A stretch of 64,000 bases of DNA. Source: Devosia beringensis. Its GTDB lineage: Bacteria > Pseudomonadota > Alphaproteobacteria > Rhizobiales > Devosiaceae. The notes below the pieces were generated by a model. It saw only the letters and a program-made list of their open reading frames with translations, searched no databases and was not told the DNA's origin. The position numbers were made by a program, and so were the translations under genes. The stretch is from the NCBI RefSeq assembly GCF_014926585.1, contig NZ_CP045422.1, forward strand, positions 1,838,501 through 1,902,500. Reading direction: 5' to 3'. Of the stretch, positions 1 to 7,629 are shown one piece after another (the first letter of the stretch is position 1; each line of letters begins with the position of its first letter).

Positions 1-1
1 G

Positions 2-148
2 CCGGCGCTGCGCCTCTACCGACAGGCCGGCTTTGAGATTTACGGGACCGATCCGCGTTTCATGAAAGTGGACGGTCGCTTTATCGACGAACATTTGATG
101 GTGCGCTTCCTCGACAAGGCACCAGGAAAGACCACTGAAAATGACTGA
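2..148 (+). CDS. GNAT family N-acetyltransferase, C-terminal part (cut by window edge)
   Basis: Only the last 48 codons are inside the window, read in frame from base 2 to the TGA at 146-148. The visible part has the GNAT motif-B look ([19 protein letters not shown]) followed by [12 protein letters not shown], typical of small acetyltransferases that sit next to hslU in rhizobia, usually after hslV. The stop overlaps the hslU start by 8 bp, so the two genes are probably co-transcribed and translationally coupled. The substrate is unknown. The family call is fairly secure from the RQAGF motif; the rest of the protein lies upstream of the window. Confidence 0.75.
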   Translation, partial: PALRLYRQAGFEIYGTDPRFMKVDGRFIDEHLMVRFLDKAPGKTTEND

Positions 149-1451
149 AACCAATTTCTCCCCCCGCGAAATCGTCAGCGAGCTGGACCGGCATATCGTC
201 GGCCAGAACGACGCCAAGCGCGCCGTGGCCGTGGCCCTGCGCAATCGCTGGCGCCGCCAGCAGCTGCCGCCCGAATTGCGGCGCGAGGTCAGCCCCAAGA
301 ATATCCTGATGATCGGGCCGACCGGCGTCGGCAAGACGGAGATTTCCCGACGCCTGGCCCGCCTGGCCCAAGCCCCTTTCATCAAGGTGGAAGCCACCAA
401 GTTTACCGAAGTGGGCTATGTCGGCCGCGATGTCGAACAGATCATCCGCGACCTGGTGGAAGCCGGCATCGCCGTGCTGCGCGAAAAGCGCCGCGCCGAC
501 GTGCAGGCGCAGGCGCACCAGAATGCCGAGGACCGCGTGCTGGACGCGCTGGTGGGCACTTCCGCCACCCCTTCGACGCGCGATTCATTCCGCAAGAAGC
601 TGCGCAACAACGACATCGATGACAGCGAAATCGAGATCGAGATGCAGCCGGCGGGCAATACCGGCGGCTTTGAAATGCCCGGCATGCCCAATGGCGGCAT
701 CGGCATGATCAATTTGAGCGACATGTTCAAGCAGGCCATGGGCGGGCGCGGGGTCAAACGCAAGATCAAGGTCAAGGATGCCTATGCGCCGCTGATCGCC
801 GAAGAGGCCGACAAGCTGCTCGATCAGGACCAGCTCAAGAGCGAAGCCATCGACCTGGTGGAAAACCACGGCATCGTCTTCATCGACGAGATCGACAAGG
901 TGGCCCATCGCGAAGGTGGCGCCCAGGGCGGTCCGTCGCGCGAAGGCGTGCAGCGCGATCTGCTGCCACTGATCGAGGGCACCACCGTTGCGACCAAATA
1001 TGGCCCGGTCAATACCGACCATATCCTGTTCATCGCCTCTGGCGCCTTCCATGTCAGCAAGCCCAGCGATCTGCTGCCCGAGCTGCAGGGGCGGCTGCCG
1101 ATTCGGGTCGAGCTCAAGGCGCTGACGCGCGGCGATTTCATCCGCATCCTCAACGATACCGAGGCGAGCCTGATCAAGCAGTATATTGCGCTGATGGCGA
1201 CCGAGGGGGTGACGCTGGCGTTCAGCCAGGATGCCATCGAGGCGATTGCCGATGCGGCCGTGCTGGTCAATGACACGGTGGAAAATATCGGTGCCCGGAG
1301 GCTGATGACGGTGATGGAGCGGCTGGTGGAGGACATCAGCTTTGACGCGCCGGACAAGCATGGCCAGACCATCGCCATCGACGCGGCCTTTGTCGCCGAC
1401 AAGGTGGGCAAGCTGGCCGGCGATACCGATCTCAGCAAGTTCGTCTTGTAG
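141..1451 (+). CDS. hslU: ATP-dependent protease ATPase subunit HslU (ClpY)
   Basis: This is the AAA+ unfoldase that feeds substrates to the HslV peptidase in the cytoplasm. Visible motifs are Walker A GPTGVGKT at residues 59-66, the pore motif GYVGRD at about 92-97, Walker B VFIDEID at 246-252, and a short hydrophobic C-terminus (SKFVL) of the kind that docks into HslV. The variable I-domain lies between about 110 and 230. The length of 436 aa is normal. The ATG at 141 fits, being embedded in the end of the upstream GNAT gene. HslV must lie outside the window to the left. A GC-rich hairpin follows the stop, and the next gene converges on it. Confidence 0.97.
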   Translation: MTETNFSPREIVSELDRHIVGQNDAKRAVAVALRNRWRRQQLPPELRREVSPKNILMIGPTGVGKTEISRRLARLAQAPFIKVEATKFTEVGYVGRDVEQIIRDLVEAGIAVLREKRRADVQAQAHQNAEDRVLDALVGTSATPSTRDSFRKKLRNNDIDDSEIEIEMQPAGNTGGFEMPGMPNGGIGMINLSDMFKQAMGGRGVKRKIKVKDAYAPLIAEEADKLLDQDQLKSEAIDLVENHGIVFIDEIDKVAHREGGAQGGPSREGVQRDLLPLIEGTTVATKYGPVNTDHILFIASGAFHVSKPSDLLPELQGRLPIRVELKALTRGDFIRILNDTEASLIKQYIALMATEGVTLAFSQDAIEAIADAAVLVNDTVENIGARRLMTVMERLVEDISFDAPDKHGQTIAIDAAFVADKVGKLAGDTDLSKFVL

Positions 1452-1458
1452 CTCTGAT

Positions 1459-1482
1459 CTCCCTCCCCCCACGGGGAGGGAG
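1459..1482. terminator. GC-rich hairpin between convergent genes
   Basis: The sequence CTCCCTCCCC, four bases, then GGGGAGGGAG forms a perfect 10-bp stem between the hslU stop (1451) and the stop of the convergent XRE gene (1484). Neither strand has a clear T-run after it, so it may block readthrough or stabilise 3' ends rather than act as a classic intrinsic terminator. Confidence 0.45.
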
Positions 1483-1483
1483 G

Positions 1484-1852
1484 TCACCGCGCCTTGCCGC
1501 TGCGGCGGACCAGCTCGTCGCGCAAGGCCCGCAAATCCTCGGCGTCAAGCTTGCCGATATCGGTGGCCAGCCGGTTGCTCAGCTCGGTGGCTTCGGGCAG
1601 CAGCCCGGCAGTATCAATGGTGATGCGGGGGTCGCTGATCTCGGCCAGGCGCTGGAATTCCTCGGCCTCGTCCCAGATGACATTGAAAAAAGTGATCATC
1701 CGGTGAAGCAGAAAGCCGGTGGGCTTGCCGCGGCGGCCATGCTCGAGCGCCGAGAGATAGGCGCTCGAAATGTTGAGCGCCTTGGCCATGTCCTTGAGGG
1801 AAATGCCGCGCTCCTCGCGCAATTGCCTGATCTTGGCGCCAAGCGGGGTCAT
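1484..1852 (-). CDS. XRE-family helix-turn-helix regulator
   Basis: This is a 122-aa protein starting MTPLGAKIRQ. It carries a Cro/C1-type helix-turn-helix over about residues 5-60, where SLKDMAKALNISSAYLSALE is the HTH core. A short acidic/basic C-terminal helix (DAEDLRALRDELVRR) follows. The ATG at 1852 was chosen over an upstream GTG because it forms an ATGA overlap with the stop of the Smr gene, which implies translational coupling. Rhizobia commonly carry this HTH gene beside smr and hslU. The target genes are unknown, and no small-molecule domain is visible. Confidence 0.85.
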   Translation of the reverse strand: MTPLGAKIRQLREERGISLKDMAKALNISSAYLSALEHGRRGKPTGFLLHRMITFFNVIWDEAEEFQRLAEISDPRITIDTAGLLPEATELSNRLATDIGKLDAEDLRALRDELVRRSGKAR

Positions 1853-2436
1853 CGGCGGCGCAGGCGCACATACCACGCCCCCTCTCCACCATGGCCGCGA
1901 CTGGCCATGGACCAGCCCGATACCAGCGGCGCCAGCGATGGCTCATTGAGCCAGATCGGCAGCATGGTGCGCAGTATTCCCCGCCCGGTCATGGCGGCGA
2001 TATAATCGTCATCGGACTTGAGCCCCTTGCCGGTAATTACCAGGACGGTGCGGGCGCCTTGCGCCACCTTGGCATGGACAAAGCGCTGCAGCGCCCCCCG
2101 TGCCTCAGATTGGGTCATGTCATGCAGGTCAATCCGCCCATCGATATCGAGCTTGCCGCGGCCCAGCTTCTTGCGGATGGCCGGATCGACCGCCTTGTCG
2201 GGTGCAGCGCTGCCCGGGGCCGGCGCCTGGTAGGGCGGCAGGAAAGGCTGACGCGGCGCCTGGCGCTTGGGCGCGGCTTTGGTCGGGGGGGTGGGCGGTT
2301 CTTCGGGCACCGGCAGCGGCAAGGGCCCGTGGCTCAGCTTGAGCAGGCCCTTGCGGCGCAGAGGATCGACCGTCGCGGCGACGGCCGTCCAGAGGTGAAA
2401 ATCGTGCGGCAGGCGCTTGGGATCGCGCTTGGACAT
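1849..2436 (-). CDS. Smr/MutS2 C-terminal domain protein
   Basis: This is a 195-aa protein. The first 90 residues are basic and proline-rich and probably disordered. The C-terminal half is an Smr domain with IDLHDMTQSEA at about 103-113, matching the conserved LDLHG element, and a VLVITGKG motif (HGKG/TGKG class). Smr domains act as DNA- or RNA-directed nucleases in several proteins, but the role of this stand-alone rhizobial type is not established. It lies 30 bp downstream of the Tim44-like gene and overlaps the XRE gene by 4 bp, so it is probably part of the Tim44-Smr-XRE operon. Confidence 0.88.
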   Translation of the reverse strand: MSKRDPKRLPHDFHLWTAVAATVDPLRRKGLLKLSHGPLPLPVPEEPPTPPTKAAPKRQAPRQPFLPPYQAPAPGSAAPDKAVDPAIRKKLGRGKLDIDGRIDLHDMTQSEARGALQRFVHAKVAQGARTVLVITGKGLKSDDDYIAAMTGRGILRTMLPIWLNEPSLAPLVSGWSMASRGHGGEGAWYVRLRRR

Positions 2437-2466
2437 GGCGCTGAACCGGGCGCGAGGGGCCTTGGA

Positions 2467-3180
2467 CTAGTCGAGCTGGCTGGTGGAGACGACTTTCCAG
2501 TTCGGATCGCGCGACTTGGGATTGCGCGCAAAGGTCCATTCATCGGCAATGGTCTGGACCTGGTCGGCATTGCCCTCAACCAGATTGCCATCCTTGTCGC
2601 GGGTGGCCGAAACCACCTCGGCATGGAAGCGGACGGTGAGCATGACGTTCTTCTTGTCGTATTCGGCGTCGGCATATTCCACCTTGGGCAGGCCGACAAA
2701 GGTGAAGTCGACGGTCTGGCCGGCGGCCTCGCGCTCGCTGATGGCGCGCTGGAAGCCGTCAAACACGTCCTTTTCCAGCAGGTTCTTGAGCGTGGTGCGG
2801 TCGCCGGTGGCGTAACCGGTCACGATCATCTCATAGGCCTGCTTGGCGCCTTCGAGGAAGGATTTGGGCGTGAAGGTCACGTCGGCTTCGGCGACATCGC
2901 GGAAGCCGGCGGCCAGTTCGGCGTCGCCATGAGCAAACTGCTCGATCTCGGCCTCCACCTTGCGGGCCCGGCGATCATCATCGAGTTCGGGGGCAGCGGC
3001 GGTACGGGGGCGCAGCGGCACCACCGTATCCTCATTGGCCGGCGCATCGGCGGGCTTGCGGCGCTCGAGCGGCGGCCGTTCCGTGCCCGTGCGGGTGCCC
3101 AGCACCGAGCGCAGGCGGAACAACACGAAGACCGCGATGGCAATGACGATGAGGGTAGGCAGATCGAAGAATTCGTCCAT
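2467..3180 (-). CDS. Tim44-like domain protein (TimA-type), membrane-anchored
   Basis: This is a 237-aa protein. It has one N-terminal membrane segment (about residues 8-24, LPTLIVIAIAVFVLF), a proline/arginine-rich linker, and a C-terminal Tim44-like domain (about 95-237). Typical features are FTPKSFLEGAKQAYEMIV and LLEKDVFDGFQRAI. In alphaproteobacteria this family is the relative of mitochondrial import motor subunit Tim44. Its bacterial role is not settled and is probably at the inner membrane. It is divergent from fxsA, with a 14-bp palindrome in the shared promoter region. The gene is followed directly by smr; many rhizobia have mltA between them. Confidence 0.9.
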   Translation of the reverse strand: MDEFFDLPTLIVIAIAVFVLFRLRSVLGTRTGTERPPLERRKPADAPANEDTVVPLRPRTAAAPELDDDRRARKVEAEIEQFAHGDAELAAGFRDVAEADVTFTPKSFLEGAKQAYEMIVTGYATGDRTTLKNLLEKDVFDGFQRAISEREAAGQTVDFTFVGLPKVEYADAEYDKKNVMLTVRFHAEVVSATRDKDGNLVEGNADQVQTIADEWTFARNPKSRDPNWKVVSTSQLD

Positions 3181-3248
3181 TGGGCAAGCACCTTACGGTC
3201 GGCTACGTCGGAAAATGACGCGGGAACGCTCGTGGAGCGCGCGATTTA

Positions 3249-3262
3249 GCCTATATATAGGC
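3249..3262. promoter_or_regulatory. 14-bp perfect palindrome in divergent promoter
   Basis: GCCTATATATAGGC reads the same on both strands. It lies between the divergent Tim44-like gene (start 3180) and fxsA (start near 3341). Its TATATA core could supply a -10 element on either strand or be an operator. No binding protein is recognised. Confidence 0.4.
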
Positions 3263-3340
3263 AAAGGCTCACCCCAAAACCAGTTCACGATGGGGTCAAT
3301 GCCGTTTTGCCGCGCTTTTTGCGAGAAGGATACCCCGATC

Positions 3341-3799
3341 TTGGCCCGATTTTTTGTTCTGAGCCTGCTCCTGCTGCCGCTGATCGAGATCGCCATCTTC
3401 ATCAAGGTGGGGCAAAGCATCGGCCTGCTGCCCACCTTGGCCCTGATCATCGGCGCCGCGCTGGCCGGCGGCCTCTTGCTGAGGGCGCAAGGAATGCAGG
3501 TGATCGGCCAGTTGCGCAGCAATATGGGCAGCGGCAGATTGCCCGGCCGCACCATTGCCGATGCGATGATGATCGGGCTGGCAGCGCTGCTGCTGCTGCT
3601 GCCGGGCTTTCTGAGCGATGTGGTGGCACTGGCGCTGCTGCTGCCGCCGGTACGCGGCTGGATCTATGCGCGCCTGGCCAGCCGGGTCACCGTGGTCAGT
3701 GCCACGACCGGCTATCGCGCGCCGCACCAGCCGGATGACCCGCGCGTCGGGGGCCCAGGCACCATTGATCTTGATGAAGACGATTACCGGCCACACTAG
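3341..3799 (+). CDS. fxsA: FxsA family cytoplasmic membrane protein
   Basis: The protein is about 152 aa and highly hydrophobic, with PLIEIAIFIKVGQSIGLLPT near the N-terminus and a following LALIIGAALAGGLLL helix. Further hydrophobic stretches lie at about 75-110, and the tail is acidic and polar (DLDEDDYRPH). This matches FxsA, an inner membrane protein known in E. coli from suppression of F-plasmid exclusion of phage T7; its normal role is unclear. I chose the TTG at 3341 because GAGAAGGA lies about 11 bases upstream. ATGs at 3290 and 3299 are in frame and would add 14-17 residues. secB follows in the same direction. Confidence 0.82.
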   Translation: MARFFVLSLLLLPLIEIAIFIKVGQSIGLLPTLALIIGAALAGGLLLRAQGMQVIGQLRSNMGSGRLPGRTIADAMMIGLAALLLLLPGFLSDVVALALLLPPVRGWIYARLASRVTVVSATTGYRAPHQPDDPRVGGPGTIDLDEDDYRPH

Positions 3800-3879
3800 C
3801 CGGTTGAACGGGGCCCTGCTTGTGGCACACCGGCAAAGATGGTAGCCAGCAGCAAAGCTTTTCGACAAAGGAACCGTCT

Positions 3880-4398
3880 ATGACCGACGAGAACCAGGGC
3901 GGCGCAACAGCCCAGGAAAACCCACCCAGCATGAACATGGTGGGCCAGTATATCCGCGACCTGTCGTTCGAAAATCCCGGCGCACCGGGCTCGATCATGG
4001 CCGGTGGCGGCAATCCTGCCTTCAACGTCTCGATTTCGGTCGCGGTCAAGAAGCAGGCTGACGATATCTATGCGGTCGAGCTGACGCTGAACGCCAAGGC
4101 CAATCGCGAAGCGGTCGTGCTGTTCAATGTCGAGCTGATCTATGGCGGCGTCTTCCGCCTCAAGAACGTGCCCGAGGCAACGCTCAGCCAGCTGCTGATG
4201 ATCGAATGCCCGCGGCTGATCTTCCCGTTTGCCCGCCAGGTGCTGGCCAGCGTCACCCAGCAGGGCGGCTTCCCGCCGCTGATGATGGAGCCCGTCGATT
4301 TTGCCGCCATCTACCGGCAGAACCTGGCCAAGCTGGCCGCCCAGCAGGGCGCCGCGCCGCTCGCCGCACCCACCGACGGGTCGGGCAAGCCGAACTGA
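3880..4398 (+). CDS. secB: Protein-export chaperone SecB
   Basis: SecB is a tetrameric cytoplasmic chaperone that keeps preproteins unfolded and delivers them to SecA. The 172-aa protein has the family beta-sheet motifs YAVELTLNAKA and VELIYGGVFRL, then the C-terminal region with CPRLIFPFARQ and PPLMMEPVDFAAIY. It ends in a polar tail, slightly longer than the E. coli protein. The ATG at 3880 has AAAGGAA just upstream, while an in-frame ATG at 3820 lacks one. A strong intrinsic terminator follows, and the next gene (dnaQ) converges. Confidence 0.97.
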   Translation: MTDENQGGATAQENPPSMNMVGQYIRDLSFENPGAPGSIMAGGGNPAFNVSISVAVKKQADDIYAVELTLNAKANREAVVLFNVELIYGGVFRLKNVPEATLSQLLMIECPRLIFPFARQVLASVTQQGGFPPLMMEPVDFAAIYRQNLAKLAAQQGAAPLAAPTDGSGKPN

Positions 4399-4420
4399 TT
4401 GTTCGACACGGAAAAGAATA

Positions 4421-4447
4421 AACCCCGGATCGCTCCGGGGTTTTTTT
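4421..4447 (+). terminator. Intrinsic terminator of secB
   Basis: AACCCCGGA, a TCGC loop, then TCCGGGGTT forms a 9-bp stem followed by a run of T (TTTTTTT). It stands 22 bp after the secB stop and 12 bp before the end of convergent dnaQ. Confidence 0.9.
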
Positions 4448-4459
4448 ATGGGGTAGAGC

Positions 4460-5173
4460 CTAGGACGCTGCGCTGCTGTCGTCCTGATAACGCTGCCACA
4501 GCGCCGCTTCACCCATGGCGGCGATGAACAGGCCATGGGCCGCCACTTCATCGTCGGTCAGGCGGGGAGGCAGCGGCGTGGGCCGGCGGGTCGCCGTGAC
4601 ACGCGTGGCGATGGCATCGGCGCCCGAAACGGTATTTTCGGCGATCAGCGCCAGGCTGACCTGCTTGCCACCGATCAGCTCGAGATAGACTTCGGCCAGG
4701 ATCTCGCTGTCGAGCAGGGCGCCATGCAGGGTGCGGCGGCCATTGTCGATGCCGTAATGCTTGCACAGGGCATCAAGGCTCACCCGGGCACCCGGATGCT
4801 TCTGGCGCGCCAGCATGACGGTATCGATCACCGGATTGGACAGCCGCTTGTGCCCGGCGCGCTCGAGCTCGGCATTGAGAAAGCCCATATCGAAGGGGGC
4901 ATTGTGAATGACCAGCGTGGCGTCGCCGATAAAGGCCCGGAAATCGTCCACTACGGTGCCAAACAACGGCTTGTCGGCCAGGAACTCGTCGCTCAGTCCG
5001 TGCACGCGAAACGCCTCTTCCGGCATTGAACGCTGCGGATTGACATAGACATGGAAGTGCTGGCCGGAGGGGATGTGGTTGATCAACTCGACGCAGCCGA
5101 TTTCCACCAGGCGATCGCCACTGGCTGGCGACAGGCCGGTGGTTTCGGTATCGAGCACGATCTCACGGTTCAT
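4460..5173 (-). CDS. dnaQ: DNA polymerase III epsilon subunit (3'-5' proofreading exonuclease)
   Basis: This is a DEDDh exonuclease of 237 aa. Exo I is DTETTGL at residues 8-14, Exo II is [14 protein letters not shown] at about 92-105, and Exo III is [17 protein letters not shown] with the catalytic H and D. A variable C-terminal part after about residue 175 would bind the polymerase alpha subunit. The start codon overlaps the coaE stop as ATGA. It is the last gene of the leftward maf-aroE-coaE-dnaQ cluster that reads away from the putative origin. Confidence 0.95.
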   Translation of the reverse strand: MNREIVLDTETTGLSPASGDRLVEIGCVELINHIPSGQHFHVYVNPQRSMPEEAFRVHGLSDEFLADKPLFGTVVDDFRAFIGDATLVIHNAPFDMGFLNAELERAGHKRLSNPVIDTVMLARQKHPGARVSLDALCKHYGIDNGRRTLHGALLDSEILAEVYLELIGGKQVSLALIAENTVSGADAIATRVTATRRPTPLPPRLTDDEVAAHGLFIAAMGEAALWQRYQDDSSAAS

Positions 5174-5766
5174 TGTCTTGGCTCTCTTGCTCGGATGGCC
5201 GCCACCAGCGCCTCCACCATCTCCACCGTTCTGGCGATGGGCAGGCCGGTATCGAACAGATAGGTGGCCCTGGCCTTCTTGTCGTCCTGCGGCAGCTGGC
5301 GAGCAAGGATGGCGTCGAGCTTTTCCCCGCTCATTGCCGGCCGGGCCAAAGCACGCTGGCGCTGGGTGGCCGGGTCCACCCAGGTGACACCCACGGCGTC
5401 AAAGCCATAGTCATAGCCGCTCTCGAACAGCAGCGGCACTTCCACCACGGCCAGGGCATGACCCTGCGCCTCAGCCGTGTCGAGAAAGGCAGCGATGCGG
5501 GCGCGGACCAGGGGATGCACGACGGCCTCAAGGCGAGCAAAGCCTGCGGGGTCAGCGGCAAGCCGTTGCGAAAGGGCGGTCCGGTCGATCACCCCATCCC
5601 GGGCCACACCGGGGAACAGGGCCTCGACGGGTTCGACAGCATCACCGGCATAGAGCTCGGCCACGGCAGCATCGGCGGAAAAAACCGGTACGCCCAGATC
5701 GGCAAAGGCCTTGAGCACCGTTGACTTGCCCGTGGCGATGGAACCGGTGAGTCCGATGCGCCACAT
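5170..5766 (-). CDS. coaE: Dephospho-CoA kinase
   Basis: This enzyme catalyses the last step of coenzyme A synthesis, phosphorylating the 3'-hydroxyl of dephospho-CoA with ATP. The 198-aa protein has the P-loop [12 protein letters not shown] at 5-16, [11 protein letters not shown] in the substrate region, VVHPLVR, and [10 protein letters not shown], all CoaE hallmarks. It overlaps dnaQ by 4 bp and is separated from aroE by one base, so the cluster is almost certainly one transcript. Confidence 0.96.
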   Translation of the reverse strand: MWRIGLTGSIATGKSTVLKAFADLGVPVFSADAAVAELYAGDAVEPVEALFPGVARDGVIDRTALSQRLAADPAGFARLEAVVHPLVRARIAAFLDTAEAQGHALAVVEVPLLFESGYDYGFDAVGVTWVDPATQRQRALARPAMSGEKLDAILARQLPQDDKKARATYLFDTGLPIARTVEMVEALVAAIRAREPRQ

Positions 5767-5767
5767 G

Positions 5768-6598
5768 TCAGGACTCCAGCGTTGCTTCGATACGGGCGCG
5801 CAGGGAAGCTGTCACCGTCGGCTGGACGCCGAACCAGGCCGCAAAGCCCGGTACCGCCTGATGCAGCAGCATGCCCAGGCCGTCGACCGTGCGCAGCCCC
5901 TGAGCCGCCGCTTCAACTAGCAGCGGGGTCAGCAGCGGGGTGTAGACGATATCGGTCACGAGCGTGGTTTTGGGCAGAAGGGCCAGGTCGAGCCAGTCGA
6001 AGCGTGTGCCATGCATGCCGATCGCGCTGGTGTTGACCACCAGGCCGATCTGCGGCGCGAGTTCGGCAAAGGCGTCGAAACCATGTGCCTCGAAGGGCCC
6101 GTCGATATCGGCGACGAGGGCCTGGGCCTTTTCCAGCGTCCGGTTGAGCACGTGTACCTTGCCGCCATTGCGCCGGCGCAGCGCGACCAAAACGGCCCGG
6201 GCAGCGCCGCCGGCGCCGATGATCATGGCGTCGTTGGGCCCGTCGGACCAGCCAGGCGCATTGGCGTCGAGATTGCCGAGAAAACCAAGATAGTCGGTAT
6301 TGGTTCCATGCACCTTGCCATTCGTGACCACCAGCGTGTTGACCGCGCCAATAGTGGCGGCCAGCGGGTCGACGCTGTCGCAGAGCGCAAATACGGCTTC
6401 CTTGTGCGGAATGGTGACATTGCCGCCGGCGAATTCGCCGCGGCGCAGACGCTCGAAGAAGACGGGCAGAGCCTCAGGGGCCACATCGATGGCTTCATAG
6501 CTGCCGTCAATGCCGTGTTCTTCCAGCCACTGGCCATGGATCAGCGGTGAGCGCGAGTGATTGATCGGGTGGCCGATCACGAAGGCTTTGCGGGTCAC
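5768..6598 (-). CDS. aroE: Shikimate dehydrogenase (NADP+)
   Basis: AroE reduces 3-dehydroshikimate to shikimate in aromatic amino acid synthesis. In this 276-aa protein the shikimate-binding segment GHPINHSRSPLIH lies at 9-21, and the catalytic lysine K66 is in VTIPHKEAVF. The NADP-binding GAGGAARA loop is near residue 130. The start overlaps the maf stop as ATGA, and the stop lies one base before the coaE start. Confidence 0.96.
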   Translation of the reverse strand: MTRKAFVIGHPINHSRSPLIHGQWLEEHGIDGSYEAIDVAPEALPVFFERLRRGEFAGGNVTIPHKEAVFALCDSVDPLAATIGAVNTLVVTNGKVHGTNTDYLGFLGNLDANAPGWSDGPNDAMIIGAGGAARAVLVALRRRNGGKVHVLNRTLEKAQALVADIDGPFEAHGFDAFAELAPQIGLVVNTSAIGMHGTRFDWLDLALLPKTTLVTDIVYTPLLTPLLVEAAAQGLRTVDGLGMLLHQAVPGFAAWFGVQPTVTASLRARIEATLES

Positions 6599-7197
6599 TT
6601 GAGGGTCTCGGGGTCGATGGTACGCAAAGCGGCCAATAATGGCAGCAGTGGCAGACCCAGAATCGTGAAGTAGTCCCCCACGACCTTTTCGAACAGATGG
6701 ATGGACGGTCCCTCAAGGCGATAGCCGCCCACCGAGGCCAGAACGGCGTCTCCTTCGCGGTCGAGTACATCGTCGCGTTCGGCCGGCGTGAAGTCCCGCA
6801 TCGTCAGTTCGGCGGTCTGCACATCAGACCACAGCAGCTGGCTGTCGCGGACCAGGGCAATTCCGGCATGCAGGCGATGGGTCTTGCCGCGCAGATGCTC
6901 GAGCTGGGCGACCGCGTCAGCACGGTCGAGCGGCTTGTGCAAAAGTTCAGTGCCCAGGCTCAGGGTCTGGTCGGCGCCGATCACGATCGCGCCGGGATGG
7001 TCGCGGGCCACCCATTCGGCCTTGTGCCGGGCCAGCACGGCCGCCACGTCGCGACCATCGCCGCCGGCCGCCAAAGCAGCCGATTCCAGCGCCCTCTCGT
7101 CCAGCTGGGCAGGGGCAGTGGAAAAGCGCAATCCGGCCTGCTCCAGCAAGGCTTTGCGCGTGGTACTCTGGGAAGCGAGGATCAACATGGCTAGCAT
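6595..7197 (-). CDS. maf: Maf family nucleoside triphosphate pyrophosphatase
   Basis: This family hydrolyses non-canonical or modified nucleoside triphosphates to monophosphates and is linked to septum control in some bacteria. The roughly 200-aa protein has LASQSTTRKALLEQAG at the N-terminus (canonical S.SPRR replaced by SQSTTR), VIGADQTLSLG, and the GKTHRLHAGIALVRD stretch. I chose the ATG at 7197, which has GGAAAAC upstream; a GTG at 7218 and an ATG at 7188 are alternatives. It is the first gene of the leftward cluster, and its start abuts the putative replication origin. Confidence 0.9.
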   Translation of the reverse strand: MLAMLILASQSTTRKALLEQAGLRFSTAPAQLDERALESAALAAGGDGRDVAAVLARHKAEWVARDHPGAIVIGADQTLSLGTELLHKPLDRADAVAQLEHLRGKTHRLHAGIALVRDSQLLWSDVQTAELTMRDFTPAERDDVLDREGDAVLASVGGYRLEGPSIHLFEKVVGDYFTILGLPLLPLLAALRTIDPETLK

Positions 7198-7198
7198 G

Positions 7199-7207
7199 TT
7201 TTCCACA
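7199..7207 (+). promoter_or_regulatory. DnaA-box-like site TTTTCCACA
   Basis: It matches 8 of 9 positions of the DnaA consensus TTATCCACA and lies immediately before the maf start, inside the candidate origin. Confidence 0.5.
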
Positions 7208-7283
7208 CTGTCATGCACAGCTCAAGCCCAAGCTGTGACAATGACTCATGACTTCGGCCAATCGGCAAAGTTGTTCGACTTGG

Positions 7284-7298
7284 TTACCGAACTGTTAA
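7284..7298 (+). promoter_or_regulatory. CtrA-type box TTAC-N7-TTAA (7 of 8)
   Basis: TTAC, CGAACTG, TTAA, followed by C, matches the CtrA consensus TTAA-N7-TTAA(C) with one mismatch in the first half. It is the first of three such boxes in the candidate origin. Confidence 0.5.
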
Positions 7299-7342
7299 CA
7301 CTCCGGCCCGGGGCGCCGGTCTCGACCGCCTACTGATAGCTG

Positions 7343-7351
7343 TGGGGATAA
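7343..7351 (-). promoter_or_regulatory. DnaA-box-like site TTATCCCCA
   Basis: On the minus strand it matches 8 of 9 positions of TTATCCACA (A to C at position 7). It lies in the middle of the candidate origin. Confidence 0.45.
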
Positions 7352-7383
7352 CTGTTCGCGGCAGCGCCATGGCTGCCAAGCGC

Positions 7384-7392
7384 TTATGCACA
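7384..7392 (+). promoter_or_regulatory. DnaA box TTATGCACA
   Basis: It is a full match to the relaxed DnaA consensus TTATNCACA and the best DnaA box in the maf-hemE gap. It lies 35 bp before the first perfect CtrA-type box. Confidence 0.65.
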
Positions 7393-7426
7393 TGCCAAAG
7401 CGAATCGTTGACTCCGGAGTCGGCCG

Positions 7427-7441
7427 TTAACGCTTCGTTAA
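7427..7441 (+). promoter_or_regulatory. CtrA-type box TTAA-N7-TTAA, perfect
   Basis: TTAA, CGCTTCG, TTAA has both half sites intact with the canonical 7-bp spacing. A third TTAA at 7448-7451 follows 6 bp later. In Caulobacter CtrA binds such boxes in the origin and silences replication in swarmer cells. Confidence 0.65.
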
Positions 7442-7483
7442 GGAGTGTTAAGCAGAGGTGAAGCGCTGGGCTGCCAGACTCTA

Positions 7484-7498
7484 TTAACAGCGCGTTAA
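7484..7498 (+). promoter_or_regulatory. CtrA-type box TTAA-N7-TTAA, perfect
   Basis: TTAA, CAGCGCG, TTAA. It is the second perfect match in the candidate origin, 57 bp from the first. Confidence 0.65.
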
Positions 7499-7629
7499 GC
7501 ATCAGGCTGCGCGCTTGTGCCACGAGGCAGGGTGATTGTGGACGGGCGTGAATTGCCCCAAAACACCGCCATGATAATACAAATACGAAGTCAGAAAGAC
7601 TCTTTGGGGTTTTGGAAGGGAAGTCGAAC

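Larger units (their letters stand above)
7198..7629. other. oriC: Candidate chromosomal replication origin (oriC)
   Basis: This is a 432-bp gene-free gap between divergent maf and hemE. It holds DnaA-box-like 9-mers at 7199-7207, 7343-7351 and 7384-7392. It holds three TTAA-N7-TTAA-type CtrA boxes at 7284-7298, 7427-7441 and 7484-7498. GANTC (CcrM) sites lie at 7243, 7402, 7410, 7417, 7477 and 7598. A relatively AT-rich stretch at about 7566-7596 could be the unwinding element. The chromosomal origins of Caulobacter crescentus and Sinorhizobium meliloti also lie next to hemE. Genes read away on both sides, and parAB with a parS cluster is 4-9 kb to the right. The location is strongly suggested, but the exact boundaries are inferred. 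Confidence 0.75.

Noticed and set aside
1891-3249. 452-residue open frame on the plus strand opposite Smr and Tim44-like genes
   Set aside because: It runs antisense to two recognisable genes, has low-complexity Gly/His/Arg composition and no ribosome binding site. It is a GC-rich shadow frame.
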